IMG/VR virus record: IMGVR_UViG_3300042156_000083
Span: 1-43,563 of that record
Direction: 5' to 3' (one strand)
Length of the DNA: 43,563 nucleotides
Source of the DNA: a virus
Position 1 is the stretch's first letter. The number at the start of each line of letters is the position of its first letter. The notes under the pieces were generated by a model, which made no database searches, was not told where the DNA came from, and saw only the letters and a program-made list of their open reading frames with translations. Shown here piece by piece: positions 7,718 to 14,304 of the stretch. The translations under genes and the position numbers were made by a program.

Positions 7718-7911
7718 TGGAGCTGGACGTCTGGCTCGGTCAGGCGGCAGACAGGGCCGAGTTCAGGACCCTGGAAGTCCAGGAGACGATCGACGGCGGC
7801 CCTTCGGTCCGGTTCACGATCAACGGGGAGCGCGCTCTCCTGACCCGTGAAGAGGTCAGGATTCTGTTCCTCAGCCTCAAGTACTGGCATGACCTTGGAG
7901 AGGACGACTAA
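7717..7911 (+). CDS. Hypothetical small protein
   Basis: 64 aa from the ATG at 7717 (TGATG overlap with the resolvase stop). Predicted beta strands (VQETIDGGPSVRFTINGERALL) then a helix (REEVRILFLSLKYWHDL). A similar strand-then-helix plan, and the phrase ELDV near the start, recur in the first 65 residues of the next protein, so the two may be related modules. Function unknown. Confidence 0.6.
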   Translation: MELDVWLGQAADRAEFRTLEVQETIDGGPSVRFTINGERALLTREEVRILFLSLKYWHDLGEDD

Positions 7912-8633
7912 TGGCTGACTCGATCTTCAGGTACGAAGACCGCGACGGCGACGAGCTGGACGTGTACCGGGGCAACGCGGGTGCGCTGACCTTCCACGCC
8001 ACCAAGGCCGAGGACAGCGCGCTGACCAGCGTGCACCTGAACCCCGAGGCTGTACTCCAGCTCCGGGACGCGCTCACCGCGTGGGTCGGCTTCAGTACCC
8101 CCGAGCCCGGATTCACCACCCCGTCCGACGTCCGCGCCATCGTCACCAAGATGCTCGCCGACGTCCTGCCCCTCCACCAGGCCCCGCAGGCGGCCGTGCC
8201 GGCGCCGCTGTGCACCCTCCCCGGGTGTGACAAGTTCCCCGCCTCCTCGGAGCACTTTGAACACGACCCCGAGCCCCGCGACGTGGGCCACCCCGAGCCG
8301 TATGCCGGGGACGAGTGGGTGCCCCTGACCGGCACCAGTTGGCACAACATGTCCGCAGCGGACAACCTGCTGTGGGCCGAGAACGCCGCACCGCTCTGCG
8401 ACGGCGTCCGCCCCCTCGGAGTCGACGCTGACGACGAATGCCCGGCCTGCGCGCACCTGTGGGCCGTCCACGCCGCACCCGCGCCGAGTGCACCCCGTCA
8501 GCTGGTCGGGTGCGAGTGCGGGCACGGCTGGGGAGTGCACGAGGCCATTTCCGGCGGGTGCACGGCGCGGGTGCAGGGATGGGGCGAACCCTCCGTGTGC
8601 GAGTGCGTACTCACTCCGCCGAGTGCGTCATGA
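7911..8633 (+). CDS. Hypothetical protein with CxxC...WxxH motifs
   Basis: 240 aa from the ATG at 7911 (TAATG overlap). Residues 1-65 form a small beta/alpha module like its upstream neighbour. The C-terminal half is Cys/His/Trp-rich and carries CPACAHLWAVH and CECGHGWGVH, plus CTLPGCDKF and CECVL, which look like small zinc-binding hooks. The next protein has the same motif (CSECGQLWGAH), so the two probably belong to one system. The last 150 bp lie in the GAGTGC-rich island. Not recognised; soluble. Confidence 0.6.
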   Translation: MADSIFRYEDRDGDELDVYRGNAGALTFHATKAEDSALTSVHLNPEAVLQLRDALTAWVGFSTPEPGFTTPSDVRAIVTKMLADVLPLHQAPQAAVPAPLCTLPGCDKFPASSEHFEHDPEPRDVGHPEPYAGDEWVPLTGTSWHNMSAADNLLWAENAAPLCDGVRPLGVDADDECPACAHLWAVHAAPAPSAPRQLVGCECGHGWGVHEAISGGCTARVQGWGEPSVCECVLTPPSAS

Positions 8634-9470
8634 GTGCGCGCACTCGGAACGACTGGATTCTGTGGGGTGCACTCGGGTGCGCACTCGTCAGCACCGCGCA
8701 CTCGGAGTGGAGCCTCGCGGTCGGCATGGGTGCGCACCCATGGGTCGCACTCGCCGTACCCGGTGCACTCGACCTGTACGTGATCCGCGCACTTCAGGTC
8801 CGGCGCGACGTGTTCGTGGCCGTACTCGCCATGGTCGCGGCCAACGTCACCTGGTACCTGGTGCACTCGGGCGACCTGCCGATCGAGTGGTGGCTGCGGG
8901 GTGCGGTCGCGGCCATCGCACCCCTGGTGGTCTGGCGGGTGCACTCGCTGAAGTACACCGCACCCGCCCCTGACCTGCGGAACGAGGAGCCGAGTGCGGA
9001 CGCGGGTGCGGTGAGTGCACCCGAGGAGTACACCGCACCTGCACCCGAGTGCACCCACGTGATGTGCCAGGAGTACCGCACCTGCCAGGTCACCCCAGAC
9101 GCACTCGCCGAAATGGCTGCCGCACTCGCGGGTGCACCCGCACCCGAGTGCCCGTTGTCCGAACCGTTCCTCATGGACCTTGACCACGAGTGCAGCGAGT
9201 GCGGGCAGCTCTGGGGGGCGCACCCGGAAGTGCTGCGCAAGCGTGCTGAGCATGCAGCGAAGTACGACGCACCCGAGTACGTGCCCGCCGACTGGAGTGC
9301 GGACCCCGTACCGTACCTGCGGGCTGTACCCGCACTCGCACCCGACTTCGACCCCGTGAGTGCGGTGCACTCGTTTCCGGACGTCGTGCACCTGAAGCCG
9401 AGTGCACTCCGGCCGGGCGACGAAATGCACCTGGCCGGCGCACAGGAGTACCTCGACAACTGCGCACTCA
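8480..9470. repeat. GAGTGC/GCACTC hexamer island
   Basis: By eye about 29 copies of GAGTGC or its complement GCACTC fall in roughly 1 kb, where chance gives less than one. GGGTGC/GCACCC and GAGTAC/GTACTC variants are also dense. Some form perfect palindromes, such as GAGTGCGCGCACTC at 8632-8645 and GAGTGCACTC at 9399-9408. The motif occurs in all codon phases (Glu-Cys, Ser-Ala, Ala-Leu, His-Ser) and spans the end of one gene and most of the next. It ends near 9470 and is rare elsewhere in the window. Confidence 0.85.
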
Positions 9471-9574
9471 CGGACACCGAGCCCTCGGTTCGGGGCCTGA
9501 GAAAGGCCATCAAGGTTGGCCAGGACAGGGCCGACCGGCTTATGGAGCACTTGCAGCACGAGGAGGAGCTGTGA
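8630..9574 (+). CDS. Four-span membrane protein with Cys-rich cytoplasmic tail (Spd/DUF2637-like topology)
   Basis: 314 aa from the ATG at 8630 (ATGA overlap). About four membrane helices in residues 8-105 (segments beginning WILWGALGCALV, WVALAVPGALDLYVI, VFVAVLAMVAANV and WWLRGAVAAIAPLVV). Their order and the HPWVALAVPGALDLYVIRAL phrase recall DUF2637/Spd plasmid-spread proteins of Streptomyces, but this is only resemblance. The long tail is rich in Ala-Pro, contains CSECGQLWGAH like its neighbour, and ends in a helix resembling a small DNA-binding motif (SVRGLRKAIKVGQDRADRLM). Nearly the whole gene lies in the hexamer island and uses Streptomyces-rare codons such as GCA and AGT. Confidence 0.6.
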   Translation: MSARTRNDWILWGALGCALVSTAHSEWSLAVGMGAHPWVALAVPGALDLYVIRALQVRRDVFVAVLAMVAANVTWYLVHSGDLPIEWWLRGAVAAIAPLVVWRVHSLKYTAPAPDLRNEEPSADAGAVSAPEEYTAPAPECTHVMCQEYRTCQVTPDALAEMAAALAGAPAPECPLSEPFLMDLDHECSECGQLWGAHPEVLRKRAEHAAKYDAPEYVPADWSADPVPYLRAVPALAPDFDPVSAVHSFPDVVHLKPSALRPGDEMHLAGAQEYLDNCALTDTEPSVRGLRKAIKVGQDRADRLMEHLQHEEEL

Positions 9575-9807
9575 GCCTTACCGATCCGCTGTACGTCGTC
9601 GCACCCGACTACAAGGCCTTCCGGGAGTGGTGCGAGCGCAAGGGCATCGATCCCGAGTCCCGTGCCGTCCGCTACGTCCGCTCGGTCCGGGTGCTCAACT
9701 CGCTCCGGCACGAGGTCCGGATCCTGTTCCTCAAGGACTGGCGGAAGCGGCCGGACTGGCGGCCCATCCACAACCGCGCCATCATCATCGCGAGGAGGCC
9801 CCGGTGA
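9571..9807 (+). CDS. Hypothetical small basic protein
   Basis: 78 aa from GTG 9571 (GTGA overlap). Strongly basic and Arg/Trp-rich (RKGIDPESRAVRYVRSVRVL, DWRKRPDWRP), suggesting nucleic-acid or membrane-surface contact. Codon use returns to the normal high-GC pattern after the hexamer island. Not recognised. Sits between two membrane-protein genes in the same coupled operon. Confidence 0.6.
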   Translation: MSLTDPLYVVAPDYKAFREWCERKGIDPESRAVRYVRSVRVLNSLRHEVRILFLKDWRKRPDWRPIHNRAIIIARRPR

Positions 9808-9890
9808 TCCGCAGCGTCGTATGGGGCATCTTCTGGGCGATCGGCGTGCTCGTCTGCCTCACCGCGTTCATGGATTGGCTGCTCCGGTGA
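9804..9890 (+). CDS. Very small single-span membrane protein
   Basis: 28 aa from GTG 9804 (GTGA overlap; GAGGAG ribosome site in the preceding gene). Almost entirely one membrane helix: VVWGIFWAIGVLVCLTAFMD with a basic residue near each end. Too short for normal calling, but coupled by overlaps on both sides, which supports it being real. Function unknown. Confidence 0.5.
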   Translation: MIRSVVWGIFWAIGVLVCLTAFMDWLLR

Positions 9891-10393
9891 TCGGCGTAAC
9901 CCTCGGGGGCGTACTGGTCGGCTTATGCATCCTCGCCCGGCACTCCATCAAGTGGTACCCGGGTCTGGAAAAGCTCAAGTCCAACCCTGTTCCCTACCTC
10001 GGGGACTGGCTCCCGTTCCTCTTCGGGTGGGCCTACGGGGCCCTGGGAGCCCTCACCGCCATGGGGCTCATCGGCTGGGCATTCGACACCGCCCTGTGGG
10101 CGTCGAATTGGCTCGGGGACGCAGCCCTGTGGGTCGGAGTCGGAGAGGCCCCGGGACAGACCGCGAGCGGAGCACCCCTTCAGCTCAGCAGTTACGGGAA
10201 CTGCACGATGGTGCTCTTGACCATCGTCGTCATAACCATCGCCAAATGCCGTCCCTCAGGTTCCGAAATCAAGCACGGAACCTGGTGCGGCCTTTGCCTC
10301 GGGACATCGACCAATATCGCCGGAGCGGCGGCCGGACCGCTCGCCATGGGCGTCAACTGGATAGGGACCGCATTGTTCGGAGCACTCACGTGA
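9887..10393 (+). CDS. Multi-span membrane protein
   Basis: 168 aa from GTG 9887 (GTGA overlap). Hydrophobic stretches at about 3-18, 42-66, 70-90 and 104-118, with a further Gly/Ala-rich segment at the C-terminus (TNIAGAAAGPLAMGVNWIGTALFG), giving four or five spans. An in-between loop has GEAPGQTASG. Resembles the small multi-span proteins of Streptomyces plasmid-transfer loci in style only. No family recognised. Confidence 0.6.
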   Translation: MIGVTLGGVLVGLCILARHSIKWYPGLEKLKSNPVPYLGDWLPFLFGWAYGALGALTAMGLIGWAFDTALWASNWLGDAALWVGVGEAPGQTASGAPLQLSSYGNCTMVLLTIVVITIAKCRPSGSEIKHGTWCGLCLGTSTNIAGAAAGPLAMGVNWIGTALFGALT

Positions 10394-10740
10394 ACGAAGA
10401 GCCGGAAGAGGAGGCAGTGCGGCCGATGAGTAGCCGCACCGCCGGGGCCGCCACACTCCTGATCTGCTCCGCCGGCGTCGGCCTCGCGGTCTTCGCCTAC
10501 TCCCGGGACGCGTTCGTGCTCCTGGTGTGGGCACTGGGCGCGGCGGCCGTCTGGTGGGCAGCCAAGAAACCGGTGCAGGGTGCAGCTAACCCCGCTCCCC
10601 CACCGCTCCCCGAGAGGGGCTCGGAGAAAGAACCGCAGGTCACGATGGTGCGCGACACGACGCACCCCAATCGGTGGGTAGTCACCCGGCCGTCGCCGTG
10701 GTTGGCCGAACCGATCGAAAAGGACAGGGACGAGTCATGA
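10390..10740 (+). CDS. Two-span membrane protein
   Basis: 116 aa from GTG 10390 (GTGA overlap). An acidic N-terminus (NEEPEEEAVRP) is followed by two helices (about 16-35 AATLLICSAGVGLAVFAY and 40-58 VLLVWALGAAAVWWA), then a Pro-rich linker and polar tail with HPNRWVVTRPSPW. Likely both termini are cytoplasmic. No family recognised; member of the membrane cassette. Confidence 0.6.
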   Translation: MNEEPEEEAVRPMSSRTAGAATLLICSAGVGLAVFAYSRDAFVLLVWALGAAAVWWAAKKPVQGAANPAPPPLPERGSEKEPQVTMVRDTTHPNRWVVTRPSPWLAEPIEKDRDES

Positions 10741-10913
10741 ACGGAACGCAGATCTTCTGGATGGCGCTGGCACTGTTCAACGCCTTCACGCTGGGGTTGC
10801 AGGCAGCCAGGATGCTGCCGAAGGGTTACAAGGTCACCGGAGCCGACATGTTCTGGGCAGTTCTACTGGTCATCTTGATCGGGGCCAGCACGGTCAGCGC
10901 GGTCAAGGCATGA
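10737..10913 (+). CDS. Small two-span membrane protein
   Basis: 58 aa from the ATG at 10737 (ATGA overlap). Two hydrophobic helices (IFWMALALFNAFTLGLQAA and MFWAVLLVILIGASTVSAV) joined by a short basic loop, MLPKGYKVTGAD: a hairpin-type membrane protein. Holin-like in size, but it is far from the endolysin and inside an early operon, so a holin role is not favoured. Confidence 0.6.
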   Translation: MNGTQIFWMALALFNAFTLGLQAARMLPKGYKVTGADMFWAVLLVILIGASTVSAVKA

Positions 10914-11044
10914 CCCTCAAGCCCCCGAACCCGGCACCGGACGACCCCCGCCTGAAAGGCCACGAGACCACCTATCAGGCCTCGCGCGGCGGGCATTACC
11001 CGACGGCCCCCAAGCCCGTCCCGGGCACGCCCAAGGAGAAGTGA
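10910..11044 (+). CDS. Hypothetical small Pro-rich protein
   Basis: 44 aa from the ATG at 10910 (ATGA overlap), ending in a TGATG overlap with the MazG-like gene. Hydrophilic and rich in Pro, Lys and Gly, probably unstructured. Its last codons contain the AAGGAG ribosome site of the next gene, so translation of it may serve mainly to couple the MazG-like protein. Confidence 0.5.
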   Translation: MTLKPPNPAPDDPRLKGHETTYQASRGGHYPTAPKPVPGTPKEK

Positions 11045-11361
11045 TGGCGGAAAAGCTCGTACGGGATCTGATTCCCGTCTGGGACGTTGCCAAGGGCGGA
11101 GAGCAGTCCGTGTTCAGGCTTGCCGCGCCGGAGGAAATGGAAAAACTCCTCGCGGCAAAGGTCATGGAAGAGGCGCAGGAGGTCTGCTCCGCCCCGGACG
11201 CGGCCAGCATGATCCTGGAAATGGCCGACCTCCTTGAGGTCGTCTACGCACTCGCAGCCCTTTATGGCTGGGAGCCGAAAGACATCGAACTCGCCCGCGA
11301 AGGTAAGGCAGTTCAGCGCGGCCGGTTCACCGCCGGCCTCGTCCTGGTGACCGACGACTGA
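11044..11361 (+). CDS. MazG-like / phosphoribosyl-ATP pyrophosphatase-like protein
   Basis: 105 aa from the ATG at 11044 with AAGGAG upstream. Begins KLVRDLIP, typical of phage all-alpha NTP pyrophosphohydrolases. The helix pair with KVMEEAQEVCSA and EMADLLEVVYALA supplies the ExxE...ExxD pattern (about 36-39 and 55-58) that binds metal and nucleotide. It would hydrolyse NTPs or dNTPs and adjust the nucleotide pool. Last gene of the operon, before a hairpin terminator. Confidence 0.85.
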   Translation: MAEKLVRDLIPVWDVAKGGEQSVFRLAAPEEMEKLLAAKVMEEAQEVCSAPDAASMILEMADLLEVVYALAALYGWEPKDIELAREGKAVQRGRFTAGLVLVTDD

Positions 11362-11397
11362 ACACTGGCTGACAACCAGTCATGACCGAAAACCGAC

Positions 11398-11431
11398 GCC
11401 CGGCCACCCGTTCGAGTGACGGGGGCCGGGC
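11398..11431 (+). terminator. Hairpin terminator after the early operon
   Basis: GCCCGGCC, an unpaired A, then CCCGT pairs across a 7-nt loop (TCGAGTG) with ACGGG then GGCCGGGC. Strong GC stem, no T-run, as is common in actinobacteria. A weaker CTGG...CCAG hairpin precedes it. Confidence 0.6.
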
Positions 11432-11481
11432 CTCTGGCTACCGTGGAAGTCTCGGATCCGACCACAGCAACTGGAGTCATC

Positions 11482-11790
11482 ATGACCCGCGTCTGTATCG
11501 ACATCGACCCGGACAACGGCAACGGCAACGGTTCCGTACCGGTCGTCAAGACGTACGAGACCACCATCGGCGACGGCTCCCAGGTCGACTTCGCCGTTGA
11601 CCACAACCTCGGTCAGCGCATCGTCCTCGTGTCGCCGTACGACCTCTCGACCGGCGCGCTCCGCTCCGACGCGGATGTCATCTTCAACACCGACAACCGC
11701 CTGACCGTCCGCTTCGACACGCCCCCGCCGGCGCAGTCCGTGCGCGTTCTCGTCCTCGCGGTGCGCCCGGCACCCACTCCGGCCCCGTAA
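11482..11790 (+). CDS. Small virion-type beta domain protein
   Basis: 102 aa from the ATG at 11482 (GGAG eight bases upstream). After a DNGNGNG linker, the segment FAVDHNLGQRIVLVSPYD then a Thr/Val-rich strand pattern ending LTVRFDTPPP matches the HNLG...V.V.. beta modules used at the ends of phage fibers and minor tail proteins. A related module is the C-terminus of the 24028-24492 protein. It is a lone one-gene unit between two terminators. A structural or decoration role is inference. Confidence 0.6.
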   Translation: MTRVCIDIDPDNGNGNGSVPVVKTYETTIGDGSQVDFAVDHNLGQRIVLVSPYDLSTGALRSDADVIFNTDNRLTVRFDTPPPAQSVRVLVLAVRPAPTPAP

Positions 11791-11818
11791 GCTGTACGAG
11801 TTGCTGCAAGGCTCATAG

Positions 11819-11851
11819 AAACCCCGCCCGGCTTCATCCCGGGCGGGGTTT
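11819..11851. terminator. Strong intrinsic terminator
   Basis: AAACCCCGCCCGG pairs perfectly with CCGGGCGGGGTTT around a 7-nt loop. The A-tract and T-tract make it work in both directions. Separates the 11482 gene from the lysis module. Confidence 0.85.
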
Positions 11852-11899
11852 CGCCATGTCATACCCTGTACGTACCAACGATGACAGGGACGTGATCGC

Positions 11900-13006
11900 A
11901 TGGCGACTCCGCTCACCCCGGACCAGATCGTCAGAGCACTCAAGGCCGAAGGCGTCAGCCTCACAGAATTCGAGTCCTGGCGAGTGCACAACCGCAACCA
12001 CAAGGGCGCGTGGGGCCCCGTCAACGGCGTCATGATCCACCACACCGTCTCCTCGGGCGAACTCGCCTCCGTGGAACTCTGCTACAACGGCTACGACAGC
12101 CTCCCCGGACCGCTGTGCCAGTCCGTCATCGGCAAGAGCGGGCAGGTCTACATGACCGCCAACGGCCGAGCCAACCACGCGGGCGGAGGATCCCCCGACG
12201 TTCTCGCAGCGGTCACGGACGAGCGCTACAACGACCGGCCCCCGGCCACGCGTCACCACGACGGGTCCCCGGGCGCCGTGGACGGCAACGCGCGCTTCTA
12301 CGGCGCCGAATGCGTCAACCTGGGCGACGGCAAGGATCCTTGGCCGGACAAGCAGGTGGACGCGGTCGTGCGGTGGGCCACGGCCATCTGCCGGGCGCAC
12401 GGCTGGTCCGCGAAGTCGGTTATCGGCCACAAGGAGTGGTCGGACTGGAAGTCCGACCCGCGCGGCCCCGGCACTGTCGTGGACATGACCGTTCTCCGTG
12501 CGAAGATCGCGGAGAGGCTCGCGCACCCGCCGAGCTGGAACCCCGCCACGACCACGGCACCGACGACAGGGACCACCGTGACCAAGCCGAACCGATCCCA
12601 CCTCAAGCGCTTCGAGGAAATGAACCTTGAGGAGAACGTCCCGGCCGCCATCTACTGGACCACCGAGTACCCCGACGACGCCAACGGCCACGGCGAAGGC
12701 GGCAAGACCGTCGGCTCGAACATCACCTACGACGCCACCGTGAACCTCACCCTCCTCGGGCTCGGGGAGGACCACTTCGTGGAGGTCTACGCGGCCGAGG
12801 AAGACGCCAACGGGGTACTCCTCGGGGAGTCCGCCATGCGCACCCAGGTATGGGGCAAGCGCGAGGGCTTCCACCCTGTCCGGGTGTCCGTGCCGGTCTC
12901 GGGCTACGTCGGCAACCGGCTCTCCTTCCGCATCGTTTCCCGGGCCTCCAGCCTGGTCACGGTCGAAGAGGCCGAGCTGTACATGCACTCCTGGCCCCTC
13001 AGCTAG
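11900..13006 (+). CDS. Endolysin: N-acetylmuramoyl-L-alanine amidase (Amidase_2)
   Basis: 368-aa cell-wall hydrolase that cuts the amide between MurNAc and the stem peptide for lysis. Catalytic domain about 1-215: zinc ligand in VMIHHTVS (45-50), HAGGG, then YGAECVNLG, and a second zinc site plus catalytic region in VIGHKEWSDW...SDPRG (about 174-190). A Thr/Pro linker (about 217-232) leads to a C-terminal beta-rich domain of about 135 residues that is not recognised and probably binds the cell wall. No signal peptide, so it needs a holin. Confidence 0.93.
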   Translation: MATPLTPDQIVRALKAEGVSLTEFESWRVHNRNHKGAWGPVNGVMIHHTVSSGELASVELCYNGYDSLPGPLCQSVIGKSGQVYMTANGRANHAGGGSPDVLAAVTDERYNDRPPATRHHDGSPGAVDGNARFYGAECVNLGDGKDPWPDKQVDAVVRWATAICRAHGWSAKSVIGHKEWSDWKSDPRGPGTVVDMTVLRAKIAERLAHPPSWNPATTTAPTTGTTVTKPNRSHLKRFEEMNLEENVPAAIYWTTEYPDDANGHGEGGKTVGSNITYDATVNLTLLGLGEDHFVEVYAAEEDANGVLLGESAMRTQVWGKREGFHPVRVSVPVSGYVGNRLSFRIVSRASSLVTVEEAELYMHSWPLS

Positions 13007-13015
13007 ACCCGCCCG

Positions 13016-13279
13016 ATGGATGAACCCACGCTGGCAGAGATGATCCGCGCGCTGCAGGCCGACGTCACCCGCATGCGCGCGGAGCAGTCTCTCTACGTCA
13101 CCAAAGAGATCATGGATCTCAAGCTCGTGGCGCTGGAGAAAGACCACGCCGACCTTGAAGCGGCCGTGGCAGCCGACAAGGCACGCCTTGACGCCATGAG
13201 CAGATGGCTGTGGTCAGGCGTCGTCGCACCTGTCATCGTGGGCATCATCCTGTACGTACTGCTGGGGAAGAGCCCGTGA
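13016..13279 (+). CDS. Holin candidate: coiled coil with C-terminal membrane helix
   Basis: 87 aa. Residues 5-62 are a charged amphipathic coiled coil; residues 66-84 (LWSGVVAPVIVGIILYVLLG) are a membrane helix, ending GKSP. This tail-anchored layout just downstream of an endolysin is common for actinophage lysis proteins. It could be the holin or a partner of the r1t-type holin at 36849-37064. Confidence 0.65.
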   Translation: MDEPTLAEMIRALQADVTRMRAEQSLYVTKEIMDLKLVALEKDHADLEAAVAADKARLDAMSRWLWSGVVAPVIVGIILYVLLGKSP

Positions 13280-13809
13280 AGGCGTTGCGATGGTGGGCGG
13301 TGCTGGTCGTCCTCTCCGTGGGCACGGCCTTCGCCATCGCCTACGGCCAGAGCATCGCCGAACGGCTCGACACGGCGGAACGCGACCGGGCCGCACTCGC
13401 GCAGCAGGTGCGGTCCCTCGGGGGCGTCCCGGTCGTCGGCCCCAAGGGCGACGACGGCGTTAACGGCGTTAACGGCGTTAACGGCAGGGACGGACGCGAT
13501 GGCAAGGACGGACAACCCGGTGCCAATGGTTCTCCAGGGCCCACGGGTCCGCCTGGCCCGGTGGGTGCAGAGGGGGCAGTGGGGGCGGAAGGAGCCGCCG
13601 GGGCTCCCGGAACACCAGGCGTTCCGGGCCCTGCGGGGCCGCAAGGAGACGCGGGACCGACGGGACCTGTCGGTCCGAGCGGGCCGCCCGGCCCTACCGG
13701 GCCGCAGGGCGACGCGGGCCCGCCTGCGGAAGCCTGCCCCACGGGCTACGCAGGTGAGATCGTGAAGATGAACGGCACCGACTACTTCATGTGCCGGAAG
13801 GTGAGCTAA
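13276..13809 (+). CDS. Membrane-anchored collagen-like protein
   Basis: 177 aa from GTG 13276 (GTGA overlap). An N-terminal membrane helix (about 4-23, WWAVLVVLSVGTAFAIAYG) is followed by a short coiled coil, then 32 consecutive Gly-X-Y triplets (from GPKGDD to GPP), then a C-terminal cap with two cysteines (CPTGYAGEI...FMCRKVS). Collagen-like repeats trimerise. In phages they normally lie in fibers, but here the anchor and the lysis-gene neighbours suggest a membrane or envelope location. Three exact 9-bp repeats GGCGTTAAC lie at 13456-13482. Role unknown. Confidence 0.8.
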   Translation: MKALRWWAVLVVLSVGTAFAIAYGQSIAERLDTAERDRAALAQQVRSLGGVPVVGPKGDDGVNGVNGVNGRDGRDGKDGQPGANGSPGPTGPPGPVGAEGAVGAEGAAGAPGTPGVPGPAGPQGDAGPTGPVGPSGPPGPTGPQGDAGPPAEACPTGYAGEIVKMNGTDYFMCRKVS

Positions 13810-13818
13810 GGAGCGGAC

Positions 13819-14304
13819 ATGGCAGACAAACCGTGGGAGCGCAGGGACGACGAAAGCGACCCCGCATACGAGGCGTTCCGGGTGTACCTCCTCATGGGAT
13901 CCCGGCGGACCCTGGCCAGGGTGGAGAAGAGCCAGACCCGCTCCCACGCCACCATTAGCCTCTGGTCTTCCAAGTACGAGTGGGGTGCCCGCGTCCGTGC
14001 CTTCGACCGGTACGCCATCGAAGCACCCACCGACGGCATGGAACACGCGTTGGCCGAATCCAGGGACAAGAACCTCCCCCTGATCGACAAGCTCCGCAAC
14101 CTGCTGTCCATGCGGCTGGACGTGTTCATCGACCGTATGGATGACCCCACCATCCGGTGGACGCAGGCACTCACCGCCATGGCGAAGATCGAGGCCAACG
14201 TCCTGCTCATGAACAAGGACATGGACAAGACCCCGGAGCAGGTCACCCGCGTCGAACGGATGCTGGAGGAGCTGGACGAGCGTATGCAGGGGCGCTCCGC
14301 ATGA
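13819..14304 (+). CDS. Terminase small subunit
   Basis: 161 aa. Sits directly before the large subunit (ATGA overlap). The N-terminal half has an HTH-like region, GSRRTLARVEKS...ISLWSSKYEWGARVRAFD, characteristic of actinophage small terminases that bind the packaging site; the C-terminal half is helical for oligomerisation (VTRVERMLEELDERM). Ribosome site AAGGAGCGGAC. Confidence 0.8.
   Translation: MADKPWERRDDESDPAYEAFRVYLLMGSRRTLARVEKSQTRSHATISLWSSKYEWGARVRAFDRYAIEAPTDGMEHALAESRDKNLPLIDKLRNLLSMRLDVFIDRMDDPTIRWTQALTAMAKIEANVLLMNKDMDKTPEQVTRVERMLEELDERMQGRSA

Noticed and set aside
10737-10913. Two-span protein as a holin
   Set aside because: It lies in an early membrane cassette away from the endolysin, and an r1t-type holin exists elsewhere.
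11834-13147. Antisense frame of about 437 codons over the endolysin
   Set aside because: The amidase zinc and catalytic motifs are on the plus strand; the antisense frame crosses a terminator.
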